The notes beneath the pieces were generated by a model. That model saw nothing but the letters and a program-made list of their open reading frames with translations. It ran no database searches and was not told the origin of the DNA. Positions 22,271 through 33,195 of a DNA stretch of 49,423 nt are shown here, piece by piece. Both the position numbers and the translations under genes were made by a program. The stretch comes from Cytidiella melzeri (lineage: Eukaryota > Basidiomycota > Agaricomycetes > Polyporales > Irpicaceae). Where the stretch lies: the NCBI GenBank assembly GCA_022592445.1, contig JABYQR010000325.1, positions 1 to 49,423 on the forward strand. The letters run 5' to 3'. How positions within the stretch are numbered: position 1 is the first letter of the stretch; the number at the start of each line of letters is the position of its first letter.

Positions 22271-22966
22271 CCGGTTTCACCATACACCACACTACATGGT
22301 GTAGGTTTGCAAATGCTAGACCGGCATTTGAGAGAAGTGCGCTATGATTGTTTTGCGCACTGCGTTCTCTCTCGAACGTTTGTGTGCATGGAGAGCTAGG
22401 CGTGGAGAATTGTAGTTGCCTCGGGTCATGGTAAGTGATACTATATTTGTCTAGTAGCTCTCTTGTTCACCGTCTTCAAGTGTAGGAGCTATTCAACTGT
22501 CCCAAACCTTCAACATTGCCCAAAACTGCATTTATACTGTTGTCACATTCCTGTTTTCCCACTGCATTTTGCGGGTTTTTTGTCTGCTGTAGAGCTTTTT
22601 GCCATTTCCCCTCCAATTCAGCTCTGTGTTGTCGGCACTGGTATACACTGTGGCTCTGCACTACATTACCCCACTGTCACTATCTCACCATTTGACTTGT
22701 CTGCCCACTCGTTGACACCACGTTGATTCTGTGTGGTTTACTTTTTGGCACTATTTTGATGTTCTTCTCTGGTGCTCTTGTGCCTCATCTTTTACTTTTC
22801 TATCTCTTCTGGTGCTTCATTGCTGGCACGCTGTGCAGATATCTTTTCCCCGCCAACAGTGTCTGCATCCAGTTGTCACGTACCCGAGTTTCCCTCCAGT
22901 AGTGTCAGTCATCACGCTCTTTGCAAGCCGTATTGCTAATCAAGCTGACTCCAACGACTCCCGCAG

Positions 22967-23469
22967 GCTCAAATTGGCTATGGAGTTTCTTGCTTGCCTT
23001 TTTCACACCTCTCATTGTCAAGGCTATTCAGTTCAAGTATGGATTTGTGTTTGCTGGTGTGGCTTCAGCTCACTGTACAGGTGATAAAGTCAGATCAGCT
23101 GATGCTTCAATTTGTTACCTCTTTGCAGCATGTAATCTAACTGGCACGGTCATTGTGTACTTCTATACGAGTCTTCAGACTTGTCGCTTGAGAGCGTTGA
23201 CGCAGTGCATTTGCCTATCTTTCTCTTCCCTTAACGTAATCTAATGTATATTGTAGATGTACAACAACCCCACCTGCAAACCATGGACATCTTCTAAATG
23301 GAGCCCTGAAGGGTTTATTGGTCGGGATGATATGATTGCTCAGGACAGGGCAGGGGCCGCTGATTCAAAGACAGCAGGTGGCGATGATGCAAGGATTGAG
23401 AAAGTTGGACTGAATTGCATGGAGGAGGCGGAGTATTCAACAAGAACGGAGCAGGTAGAGACCCTTTGA
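22967..23469 (+). pseudogene. MFS sugar transporter, 3' fragment
   Basis: Three exons can be read. 22967-23056 gives [20 protein letters not shown] then [10 protein letters not shown], the last membrane helices of a lactose/hexose-permease-like MFS protein. 23129-23204 gives [12 protein letters not shown], then a one-base deletion before [12 protein letters not shown]. 23257-23469 gives the cytosolic tail MYNNPTCKPWTSSKWSPEGF and ends in a stop. Introns 23057-23128 and 23205-23256 have normal borders. Everything upstream, over ten membrane helices, is missing. The fragment lies on the same strand as the Helitron helicase and the GMC relic, which makes capture of host gene ends by a Helitron a reasonable idea. 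Confidence 0.75.
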
Positions 23470-24606
23470 TGGATACAGCAGCATCAAGAGTGTGAGCCGA
23501 TGAATCACCAAACAATTTGTAGCTAACACTACCATGAAAAACCTGACATATTTGCTCTCATGCTTGGAAGATGTATAACTTAATGACTGTTGTATGAGTT
23601 GCTCATGTAGTATACCACGAGGGCTACTGCACATACTGTATACCCCAGCTCAGGGTGAATCCTGGGGCGCGTCAAGAACAAGAATGTTTCTACCCGAAGC
23701 TACCTGTGACTACCAACAGCTCCAGAAAGCTCCATGGCAGCTGGTAGCTCGCAGTTGTTGTGATGTGGTTGCTGGTCACAGTATGCCTCACACTGACGCT
23801 GTCCCCTCTGCTAAGGCAGCTACAGTAGCGGCAAAAAGTCTTTTGTGTGAAGAATGAAAACATTGAACTATGTGCAGAAATGAGCTTGCACAATGGGAAT
23901 CATTTGCGCACTCGTGGTGTCGCAACAGTTTTTGCCACTACTGTATATAGATTGGCTAGCTCTTTGTGCAAGTAATCTAACAGAGGTGGAAGGACTGGTG
24001 GAAGGACAGGCCATTGAGAGGAGATCCTGGCACACAATGGGCGCCTGGCAACTCCTAGCCGGAGTCTTGAGAGAATGTACAGGAGGTCTCTAGCATTGTG
24101 ATCATGCAGATTGTGACGGTGGAGGAAAACTGCATTGAATAATGTGGCATATGTATCTCTTTTGGGCAGAGCGAAGGGCTCTATATATTTCAACTTGAAG
24201 ATTTTCTCCTCTGGGACAAACCAAGGTTACAGTAATGAAATACTCTGCTCATACAACACAGTGTCAGCTCATTTCAAATACTTGAGAGGTGGATGAGCAA
24301 TAATACACGTACAATATGGAATCCCTGCCGCACACGTCGTTGTCACCCGTGTACCTCAGGCTGGGCCAATGGCTATCGCTTTCTGACAGCGCCTTGACCG
24401 CTTTCCCACGCCCAACATAATCTCCTGCACCCTACTCGTCTCCTGCACCCTGCTCGTTTGCCACAACATTTCCTTCAGCGTACTCAAATCTCGACTGTAC
24501 AAAGCAGCTCAAATGCTCTCATCAGGCAAAGGAAAAGTTTGCTGGCAACAGGGAAACAGTGTGGCAGCGGTAATGTTGTTCGTCATGCTCTCTTGTTCTC
24601 CTGCAG
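23470..24606. other. Spacer without recognisable genes
   Basis: Between the transporter fragment and the GMC relic I find no domain, although open frames exist (for example 23900-24193 on the minus strand). If the GMC gene once had an N-terminal FAD-binding GxGxxG region it should lie here; I looked for it and did not see it. Confidence 0.4.
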
Positions 24607-27198
24607 TCTCATCTGTCAATAAGTGGCAAAGGCCTGGGCAGATCTTGTGAGATCAACTTTCTTTGCTGGCTGAAGCCATCCAGTGGCAACATTGATGGTA
24701 GGACAATGACCGTGATCTCATACCGGCCAAGTGTTCATCACTCGTCAATGTAGACTTTGAGGCTCTTGGTAACCTGGCTGGTGCTGGGAAAACTATCAAA
24801 AATTTGTCACACACACAGAGGGGTATGTCCATTAAAAATGTGTAAGAGAATAGATCTTGATTTGTGAGCGCTGTGGTAGGGTTAGGGAGCCTTCGAGGCT
24901 GGCCAAACACAAGGTAGTTCTCAAGATCGATACAATTGGAAGAGACGGCAAGTAGCCTTCCTCTCCCTGTTGCGTGCAAGACATGGTCTGAGACTGTGAA
25001 TATCAGGCCCCCTTTCTTTGCAGTTCCCGAACAAGATTGACGAAGGCAAGCTTCATATACAACAGGCAAGTAATTGATAGCTTGAATGCAACTCCTCCTA
25101 ACATGTACTCTAGGCGTTCTTCAACAACGGATTCTCTCCTGCTGTGCATCCAGTGAGCTGCTCTTTGAACCCTGAGCTGAATGTGTGTTGATCAGCATAT
25201 TAGATGAGTGGTGATGTAAGCATGTGATTACTCTCAATGCTGCAGTAACTCACAACTCAAAGTCACATCGCTCCTACTCGACTACTGTAAGTTTTCCTCG
25301 CCGCTCAGTTTTATTCATTGTCCTCATGTGATCATAACAGGCATTCTATGTTCCCAACAAGGACCGCGAGAATCTCAATGTTCTCATTACTGCCACCGTT
25401 CGTCGAGTACTGTTCACGCCTGAGCAAAGTGGCAATCTGATTGCTACAAGTGTTGAGTTCGAGCATGGAGGCAAAGTGTACGAAGTGAACGCCAAGCAAG
25501 AGATTATCGTCAGTGCTGGGTATTCTTGATATTGTTGTTTCTCTCGCAATCTTTGTCACTGACACATATACAGAACTCTCGGCTCTCCTCATATCCTCAA
25601 CTTATCTGGAATTGGAAGAAGGGATGTGCTCGAGAAAGCTGGAATCCCTCTCAAGCTGGAGCTTCCGGGTGTCGGAGAAAACGTCCAGGAGCACATCATG
25701 TCTCAGCTCAGTTATGGTGCGTATCTATGTGTGCCATGTGCGAGGTACAAATCATTCACGTGGAACATCTCCCGCTGCAATATAACTCAAGGACAACGTA
25801 CAATTTGATACCCTTGACATGCTTTGTCATCCCGAGACGTATGCCAAGCACCTCGAGCTCCAGTGAGCACCTTGAACTATGCTACAGGTTTGGGTGAGAG
25901 ATGCCTAACGTACTGTATGTTGACAGCAAGAATGTGGAAGGAATCTTTACTACGGGTGTTACCTCCTTTGGCTTCGTCACGCTTGATGAGGTGACCCCCC
26001 AGGCTGCAGAGATTTACAAGTCCACGGAGGCCATTGTTGGCAATTTGGACCCAAAGACTATCCCCCCGGTCTGCTTGAGCAGTATCCGCTGCTACTTGAC
26101 CAGTACAAGTCCGGCAGTACCGACCATGGGCTGGAGTTTATCAGCATGCCTGGAATAATGTCATACCCTAGTTTGTGTTCAATTAGCGATATCATGGCAC
26201 ACCAAGTTTACAAGAGCGCTTTCCGTAGACCCTTCCAAGCCTGGAAGGCGGTACAGCACCCTCTGCATGGCGGTGAATTATCTCTGGTCTAGAGGAACAA
26301 TAGTAAGCAGTACAAGTCGTTGACGGCAATCCCTGTTTTCACCATTTTGTAGCACTCTACCTCTAGTGACCCCAAGAAGATGCCCGAGATAGATCCTCAC
26401 TACTTTGAGCGGGACATGGGTAAGAACATCACAATCTCTCTTCCTATGTGCCTTCAGCTTGCAGCCGAAATGTTGGATCCTAACGAATGCTGATGACCCA
26501 GATCTCACCCTTCTCCTTGAGATGGCAAAGTGTGCTTGTCAAGTAGCTCAAACGTCTCCGATGAAAGAAATGATTGATGCACATAAATCTTCATGACTAA
26601 CATCCCTCATTGTGCTGAGTCAAACCACCAGTAGAGGAACTCAATCCAGGACCTGAGGTCGAAAGTGACGAACAGCTTACGAGTACGTTTTATTGTGTAA
26701 TGCAGCTTTGTCTTTCTTACTAGAACACATACAAACAGAATGGATTAGGGAAACTTTTAGCACTGTCTGGCGTACGTCGTCTTTATGTTGGGTCCTTTAA
26801 ACGGTGTATACTAAGCGTTCATTTCAGATACCTCTAGTTTCTGCTCCATGCTTCCAAAGGACAAGGGAGGTGACGTAGACAACAACTTGAAGGTGTGTAT
26901 CTTACATTTGATTGAGTCAACGCTCAACCCACGCATGCGCTGCATAAGGTTTATGGAATTACAAATCTGCGCGTTGTCAACTTCTCTGTGGTCCCTCTGC
27001 ATGTGGGAACTCACACGCAATGTAAGTATACATCTACGTACCTGTGGCATTGCATGCATTGACTGAGTGGATCATCTTTCAACGATACAGCTACTGTATA
27101 CGGGATTGCTGAGCAGGGTGAGTGACATGTTGACAGATGTGTCTGATGTTGTTCTAGCTGCGGATATCATCAAGGGGAAGTTTGAAGCTGCGGTTTGA
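24607..27198 (+). pseudogene. GMC-family FAD oxidoreductase, decayed
   Basis: Many exons of a glucose-methanol-choline oxidoreductase (aryl-alcohol or glucose-oxidase-like) are readable in order: 24607-24697 (SGKGLGRSCEINFLCWLKPS), 24754 on (DFEALGNLAGAGKTIKN, missing the usual GWNW), 25342 on (AFYVPNKDRENLNVLITATV), 25562 on (GSPHILNLSGIGRRDVLEKA then LPGVGENVQEH), 25925 on (KNVEGIFTTGVTSFGF), 26360 on (DPKKMPEIDPHYFERDM), 26828 on (CSMLPKDKGG, the active-site His region) and the end NLRVVNFSVVPLHVG then ATVYGIAEQ and AADIIKGKFEAAV. The stop is at 27196. The FAD-binding N-terminus is absent, and a run of C near 26060 shifts the frame, so it is a relic, although much of the splicing signal survives. 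Intact relatives are secreted and make hydrogen peroxide. Confidence 0.8.
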
Positions 27199-27232
27199 AC
27201 TTTAGTGGGGCAAGGGTGATTTGAATGTTGGA

Positions 27233-27304
27233 CGTGTTTACATCCTCTTTTGACTATGGCGCGCGCAGATCTGCGCGCCATAGTCAAAAGAGGATGTAAA
27301 CACG
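27233..27304. repeat. 72-nt near-perfect palindrome
   Basis: The left arm begins CGTGTTTACATCCTCTTTTG and runs through ACTATGGCGCG; the right arm is its reverse complement, ending GATGTAAACACG at 27304. The arms differ only by two extra bases (GC) in the left arm near the centre, and the apparent loop is just AT. It starts 35 nt after the GMC stop codon. No matching target duplication is visible. Such a stem could form a cruciform or a very stable 3'-UTR hairpin. Confidence 0.95.
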
Positions 27305-27694
27305 ATTACGCGCGCTCTGAGGTCAATGACGTGAGTGAGAAACAAGTCTTCAGGTAAATAATCAAAAAAAGATTATACTTTATATTGCGCGGCGGGAGTT
27401 TGTTTTGCGCACCAGACATTACAAAGTTGCCTTGCAAAGGGGAGCTGCGAGCAATGTAATGTATGATAGAGCGTCAGAAAGTTGTGTCACTGAATGTAAA
27501 GCAGCGGCAGTAGTAATATATTATATTTTAAACCAGTAGAACGTTACACGGAAACCATGTAAGCCTTTCTCTGTTCAAGAAATTTCCCGACCTCTGTTAA
27601 GCTGACTTATTGACTCCACCACGAGTACAAAGCGCCCAGTCCCATCTGGGCACCCAAAACTAAACAAGACTGCATCCAATGATCACGAACAAGC

Positions 27695-27736
27695 ATGACC
27701 ACCGCTACCACCACATTCAACGACAACAACAACGGC

Positions 27737-27778
<42 letters not shown>

Positions 27779-27970
27779 AACTACCACCATCACCACCACA
27801 CACTACCCACCACTCAAGCACTCCACGACGACACGGACTATTCTCCCTACAACGATGACTTTGAGAAACACGTCATCATTCCACACACTGCACCATACAG
27901 AATCATAGAACTCATCAGAAACCCAGGCCCGCTCTTCCCCAAGTGCGCCTGTCCTTTGTTTTTTCTCTGA
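27695..27970 (+). repeat. (AAC)n microsatellite within a short open frame
   Basis: An almost pure AAC run (27723-27779) followed by CAC triplets would encode poly-Asn then poly-His in an open frame starting at 27695 (MTTATTTFNDNNNG). Downstream the frame has PHTAPYRIIELIRNPGP and ends at 27970. No domain is recognisable and no splice evidence supports a gene, so I treat it mainly as a triplet repeat. Confidence 0.6.
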
Positions 27971-28480
27971 TGTCTCAGCTTGTTCCTCACTCCCTCCCTC
28001 TTGTTGTTGTGTCTCACACTGTGTTGCTCTGTTGCTGATGGAGTTGCCCACGCCATTCAGATCCAGCTCTACTGCAGTCACCCTACTCTGTTGTCTCCTT
28101 AGGACCACTAAACACCAGATAGCAACCAAATCATGTGATAACCTGCAAAGACAAGATCAGCGGGGTTTCAAACGGAGTCTGAGCAGCTTTGATCAGTATA
28201 TTGAGTGTATATCTCCAATTTGGGGTCCATCCTAGAAGATTTTGATGTCTGTGTGTTGCCAAAGGGCAGGACTATCTGATGATGTAAAATTTGTGTTGAT
28301 CCATACATGAGCAGTGCAAAACAAAGGCAGTACAAATGATTAAGGTAGCTATGCAGCATTGAAAACTGTGTATGGGTGCATGAACATTGCAAAATGTAGG
28401 AAAGAGGCTGTACATACATGCATGTGCACAAGACTTTTCACATGCGTAATATTCCAGAATACCAGTAAATACAGGATCAG

Positions 28481-28515
28481 TATTGTATTGTAATGTATTG
28501 TATTGTATTGTATTT
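28481..28515. repeat. TATTG pentanucleotide microsatellite
   Basis: TATTG is repeated about six times with one interruption (TAATG) between 28481 and 28515. Confidence 0.85.
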
Positions 28516-28617
28516 AATGGTAATCATATTCCAAATTTTCTCCACAAGAGAGTATTTAATGGGTATTTAATGATATTCTGAGATTGTATTGCATTATAAT
28601 GGTATTTTTGCACAGCA

Positions 28618-28708
28618 CTAATTGCAACTGGGTTGTAGCCCCAAGTTTTAGAGATAAAAACAAGAGGTAAATTGCAAAAAATAAGGGCTAGTCAGGCCAT
28701 CCACAACA
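28618..28708 (-). mobile_element. Truncated relic of the 758-bp LTR family
   Basis: The segment GATAAAAACAAGAGGTAAAT and its continuation GGGCTAGTCAGGCCATCC match the end of the solo LTR at 35301-36058 (same strand) with several substitutions and end in CAACA. Only about 90 bp remain. Confidence 0.75.
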
Positions 28709-28932
28709 GTCACATTTGAAGAAGCATCAATGTGCTGGAGCACACTGGGACAATTCTTTGTTCTTCATAATTGTGATTATTGATGTGGCACCACTATGCT
28801 TAGTTCAGGTAGATTACCTCGTATACTCATGCAGGTAATCGCGGGAGCTATACAGCCCAATTACAATTCCTGAAGAATGAAGAAGAATTGTTCCAGTGTG
28901 CTCCAGCACATTGATGCCTTTTCAGATGTGAC
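28709..28932. mobile_element. Small inverted-repeat element, 224 bp
   Basis: Long imperfect terminal inverted repeats: the left starts GTCACATTTGAAGAAGCATC and the right ends in the complement (CCTTTTCAGATGTGAC); they pair over roughly 57 bp including a shared TGTGCTGGAGCACACTGG core that is itself partly palindromic. Between them is a second small inverted repeat (GATTACC..GGTAATC). There is no coding capacity and no clear target duplication. It abuts the LTR relic directly. Confidence 0.7.
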
Positions 28933-29454
28933 CTTTTTGTCCCCCAAAGTGTGGGAATTTGATGGCAGAATACAGACAGTAACAGTGTCAATAACAAAAC
29001 AATGAATCCAGCTGATAGCATCACACTGGCTTTGTTATCAGCCCTTTATAACTTTGCATCAAATCACTTTTGCAATCAATGTAGTTTTTGATTTTTACAG
29101 ACTGAATATGGGTATAAATCTGTACATATAATACACCATTGGATAGCCCTATCATGTGGCAACATTCTGGTACAAACAGCCTGTCAATTAAAGTGAATTT
29201 GAGCAATTTATGGCCAGTCTACTGGAAAAAGTCATCCAGACTCAGATTCAAACTCCACTCCTGCTGGCAAATGGTGTCAAATTCTGGTCAGGTTGACGTG
29301 CAGCAATATACAGACATTGCTTGCACTCTGAACAAGGAAAAAATTAGAAGACATGCCACACATAGTGTTGGCTCTGACAAGAATTACCAGTACTTTGGAA
29401 GCTAACTACAAATTGTCAACCCCTACATTCTTGAACAGTGTAAATTTGTGGCTG
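28933..29454. other. AT-rich spacer without recognisable genes
   Basis: No domain, repeat or RNA gene was recognised. Short open frames (for example 29139-29405) have no supporting features. Confidence 0.4.
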
Positions 29455-29880
29455 AATCAGCAGTGAGTGCTGCATCTGATTGTTCCACAAGTTTCACAAC
29501 TGTTGATTGCTCTCTAAGCAGGAGTTACAATCAGAACACAGCCTGTGGCAGTTCCAATGGGGATGAGGCAGTTCAGACACCAACAGGACATGGTTGCATC
29601 AGCAGCAAGCACTGCGTCGGATTGTTGCACAAAGTTTCACAACCATGAGTTGCTCTCTAAGGAGGAAACCAAATCAGAACATAGCCTGTGGCAGTTCTAA
29701 TGGGGCTGAAGCAGTTCAGACATCAACAGGATGTGGTTGCATCAGCATAAAGCACTGCCTTTGATTCTTCCATACAGTTTCACAACCACCAGTTGCTCTA
29801 TAAGCAGGAGTTACAATCAGAACACAGCCTGTGGCAGCTCCAATGGGGGTGAGGCGGTGCAGACATCAACAGGACACATA
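29455..29880. repeat. Minisatellite, three units of about 143 bp
   Basis: Three imperfect head-to-tail copies share landmarks: GCCTGTGGCAGTTCYAATGG at 29541, 29683 and (GCAGCTCC variant) 29827, with AGTTTCACAAC and GTTGCTCT upstream and TCAACAGGA downstream in each. Spacings are 142 and 144 bp. Units differ by many substitutions, so the array is old. Confidence 0.8.
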
Positions 29881-30659
29881 TAACATGTTCTACCAATTGA
29901 TCTCTTGAGACACCCTCCAGCCCTTCATTCTTGAAGCAAGTAATTTTCTAGAATCAGCAGTGAACACTGCACAAGATTGATGACAAGATACATGAAGCCC
30001 CTTGCTACTATTGGCGACTACCTTCATCAATGTATGGCTCCTTTTCCTACAATCAAACTTATCAGTTGTAGTACAATCACTTTATCCCGGATCAATATGA
30101 AAAGTGTCACCAGTAGAAAATTCCCAAAATACAGTCAATATTCATGACCAGATGGCTTGGCAAGATCCTTACCAGGAACACATTTGTTTACTGAGGTTGG
30201 TTTTGGTAACAAAGTCACAGGTGCAATTGACTATTTCACACTATGTGATTTATTCAATTTGCTTTCAATAACATAATCACCTGTAACCCTGCTCCTGCAG
30301 TTTACTAAATTGTATCTAGATTATTTCACATAGTTCAACACCATTAAGAAGAAGACACATGTCAAACAAGCTTTATATCCATGGTCTACTCCACAAACTT
30401 GTTTTCATTCTGTACTTCCACCCATCGTTGCACTTCAAACAATACAGCACAGTCCCTCTTCTTTCATGAATAATTGTGTGATCCAGTGAAGACCAACCAC
30501 CAACTTACTATACACTCATCATTGAAGAAGCTATTCTCAACAAAATTACTTGTTCAGGCTGCTACCAGCACCAAGTTTACATATAAATCTGGCTCGAACA
30601 GTAATATTTCATTAAAACTTCAGGAATTGTACTTGCCGGCCTTGCTAACGCTAGTATAT
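29881..30659. other. Spacer before the old copia locus
   Basis: There is no recognisable gene. An open frame from 30474 runs into the left 204-bp repeat and may be part of the disrupted gene whose last exons lie at 37374-37599, but I see no domain in it. Confidence 0.35.
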
Positions 30660-30750
30660 CAAGGGGAAGTCTATGGAACTACAGAGCCTACAGTGCCGAT
30701 GTACCTCTACATATGCTTGATTCAATTTCCTGATGCGGCCTAGACAGACT

Positions 30751-31298
30751 TGTTAAAACTATATAATATAATATAATATAATATGTAGTTTCCCACGCCT
30801 TATTACAAGGACGCTTTAAGGTAGCAGAGTTCCCACAGTCTTGATATGGGAATTATGCAGCCGTATATGGAAACTCAAGTAGTAACCATCACATTAGCTG
30901 AGACGTACAGATATGGGTTGTAGTAGTACTATACATATATGTACGCCTGTGTTCTAGTAGCATAGGAAATGACATGGAAAGCACGTATGACTCCAGAGGA
31001 TGCCTAAAGCATACATCTGAGGACAAGTACTAGCATGAGTCATTTACTCATTATGTACGCCTCTGGTACAAGTGCTGAGCCTAGTCATACAATGAGTCAT
31101 GCACTCATAGCATGAGTCATGCATGAGTCATGCACTTAGGAATACAGTAGAATAGCTGAAGTAGACATGTATAGTAGTTGCTTACATAAGTAGACACAGA
31201 CATGTATATCAGCAGAGCTGCTGAAGCAGCAAGAATAATAAGACTCATCTTTGAAGCTTAACAGCCTCTACCCCTCGCACACATATTCCACTTTGTTA
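30751..31298 (+). mobile_element. Solo LTR-like insert, 548 bp, TSD AGACT
   Basis: It begins TGTTAAAACTATATAATATA and ends CACTTTGTTA, flanked by AGACT on both sides (30746-30750 and 31299-31303). The empty site survives at the right repeat (CAGACTAGTGATC, about 37375), which proves an insertion. No coding sequence is present. A (TATAA)n run lies at the left end and four TGAGTCA motifs lie between 31036 and 31130. Strand is given as the TG-first orientation. Confidence 0.85.
31036..31130. promoter_or_regulatory. Cluster of four TGAGTCA (bZIP-type) sites
   Basis: TGAGTCA occurs at 31036, 31093, 31113 and 31124 within the 548-bp LTR-like insert, with related ACTCAT half-sites between. TGAGTCA is the classic Gcn4/AP-1 recognition sequence of fungal bZIP factors. 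Function here is inferred from motif density only. Confidence 0.5.
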
Positions 31299-31416
31299 AG
31301 ACTAGTGATCTTGGCTCATCAAAACAAACAGGGTAAGAAGCTGCCTGCTCAATTTGATACAGTGCTAGTGAATGGCGGAGCTGGCCAGTATGTTGGTGTA
31401 AATGGTAAGCTTAGAA

Positions 31417-31586
31417 TGTTCGACTATATTGATTAGATGCTTAACGTACGAGCGCCGTAGTTACCGTATATATGACTTACTCTGATCAATGCAACGATAC
31501 ACACTTTTGATCCCCAACTCCCACTGTGTGATCCCTCTCAATCTTGCTCTCTCAACACTTTCCTCTACTTGCATAGCCTTCTAACA
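31417..31586 (+). repeat. Copia 1 5' LTR
   Basis: 170 bp from TGTTCGACTATATTG to CCTTCTAACA. It contains a TATA-like CGTATATATGAC and leads straight into the primer-binding site. Confidence 0.92.
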
Positions 31587-31599
31587 GGTTATGAGCCCC
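31587..31599 (+). other. Primer-binding site (half-tRNA type)
   Basis: GGTTATGAGCCCC directly follows the 5' LTR. Its first 12 bases are complementary to GGGCUCAUAACC, the anticodon stem-loop (CAU anticodon) of eukaryotic initiator tRNA-Met, not to the CCA end. This matches the half-tRNA priming known for Drosophila copia. Confidence 0.7.
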
Positions 31600-31654
31600 G
31601 GATAAGCTCACTACCTTACTCATATTACTCTCTGCACTCACTCTCCACCAGTTG

Positions 31655-33195
31655 ATGAGCTCTGATCCCACTGATCAGCCTCAACCTCGTTGTTCTACGC
31701 GCGAATGACACCAAACCAACTTTCTTCGAGGCACTATCCCTTGTATTACTCGCAGGAGACGTACTCCTGTCTTCACTCCTACTCCTACTCCAACTCCTCC
31801 TCCTTCTCCTACTCCTCCACAACAACCTCCAATGTCTTCCGCTTCTCGCGCTGGTACCCCAGGTCCTGCACCTTCTGACTACGCCCCAAACGTCCCTACT
31901 ACCTCAGCTGTCGTCGACCATCCCACTGCCCGCATCACGGCATCACGACAAGTCTCAGCACCCCCTCTGATTGCCGTTGCACTCCATTCGACACACTCCG
32001 CAACGACTTCGCCCGTCGTCACCCCACTAAACCATTGTCAGACGATAGCGACGATCCTATGGACGACAACAAGGCACACAAAGGCGAAGTGGCAAACTGC
32101 CCAGAGCTCATCGTGCACCTCCCCCTCGCCATCTGGCCCTACTGACTCCGCGCGAGCGGTGTTGTCCCTCCTTTCCGTGCCTCCAAAGCACAATGTGGAG
32201 TATACTATGTTGCTTAGCAACGTCCAAAAAGCCTTCGCAGATGTTGGCAAACTCACAGGTCCTGATACCTGGCCGATGTGGAAATTCTGTGTCGATACTG
32301 CAATGTCGACTATTGTTGACTTCTACAGCTACAGGGGTGGTCTTACCATCCCTCAAGAGGTCCAATGGGCCGTCTTCAATGTCCTGGCCAGACACATTGC
32401 AGACTCTGTCATGGCCAACTATCTCAATGAGACCGCGCCCCACAGACTGATGGAGAAACTCTCCGAACGTTTTGAACCGACTTCTACTATGTCGGACGCA
32501 AACGAAATCTTTCAACTCTTCTCCCTCCGCCGTCCTGTCCACAAAATGGACAAACTACTCGACGACACACACAATCTTTACTCAAAGATTCTTTCCAAGG
32601 GATTTAATTCCCTCAACACATTTTCTACTCCGCCCTTGTCGGCATCATTCCCCCACCTATGCGCATACTCGCGCTAGCTACAAGGCTGGTGTGCGTTCCC
32701 GTACTCCTGCGGGCGAAAAGTACGACTACAACCCCATCTCTCTGAGCGTGGAGCTTTGCCGCGACTTCCATAGTTGGCGACTTGCTCATCCACTTGACCG
32801 CTCTCGGTCCAAGGGTTCGTCAACCCTTGTCCCTCGCAATAGGCCCGCTGGTGGTTCATCCGCCGCGTGCCAGCAGTTGACAAACATGTTGAACGTCCGG
32901 CAAAAGCCACTTCCTCCGCTCGTGCAGCTGCCGCTCCTTACTCTAAGGAGAAGTCTGTTTGTGACACTTCGAAGATGAAGTGTTACAACTGCAACGAGAC
33001 AGGCCACACAACGCCTACTTGCCCTTGCCCTGGACAGAGAAGTCCAAGGAGGCAATGAAGAGGAAGGGTATCACCCGAAGTCCGTTGCTGCTGGTGCCAA
33101 GGCAAAGCTGCCACTGCCGCCGCTGTTGTTACTACTCCCAATGTCGCTGGTCCGTCGACAACTACTCCTTGTCGCAACCAGAGCGCATGGGTTTA
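31655..33195 (+). pseudogene. Copia 1 gag remnant
   Basis: It starts with ATG (MSSDPTDQPQPRCSTRE) but meets a stop at the 18th codon. Capsid-like sequence follows in 31832-32677 (VGKLTGPDTWPMWKFCVDTA, then VMANYLNE and LRRPVHKMDKLLDD) and after another break the nucleocapsid knuckle CYNCNETGHTTPTC (CX2CX4HX4C) near 32980-33020. Several frameshifts rule out a full Gag. It aligns along its length with the gag of copia 2. Confidence 0.8.

Larger units (their letters stand above)
30660..31416 (+). repeat. Left 204-bp direct repeat flanking copia 1
   Basis: Removing the 548-bp insert and its 5-bp duplication (30751-31303) leaves 204 bp, from CAAGGGGAAGTCTATGG to GGTAAGCTTAGAA. They match 37289-37492 with five differences by my count. 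The repeat ends exactly where the copia 5' LTR begins (31417). It contains coding sequence (QNKQGKKLPAQFDTVLVNGG) and the first 12 bases of an intron. Confidence 0.9.

Noticed and set aside
27695..27970. Poly-Asn/poly-His open frame as a real protein
   Set aside because: It is explained by an AAC/CAC triplet repeat; the rest of the frame has no recognisable motif.
31060..31140. ATGAGTCATGC repeats as a CRISPR-like array
   Set aside because: Units are 7-12 bp with irregular spacing inside a solo LTR of a eukaryote; bZIP sites are the simpler reading.
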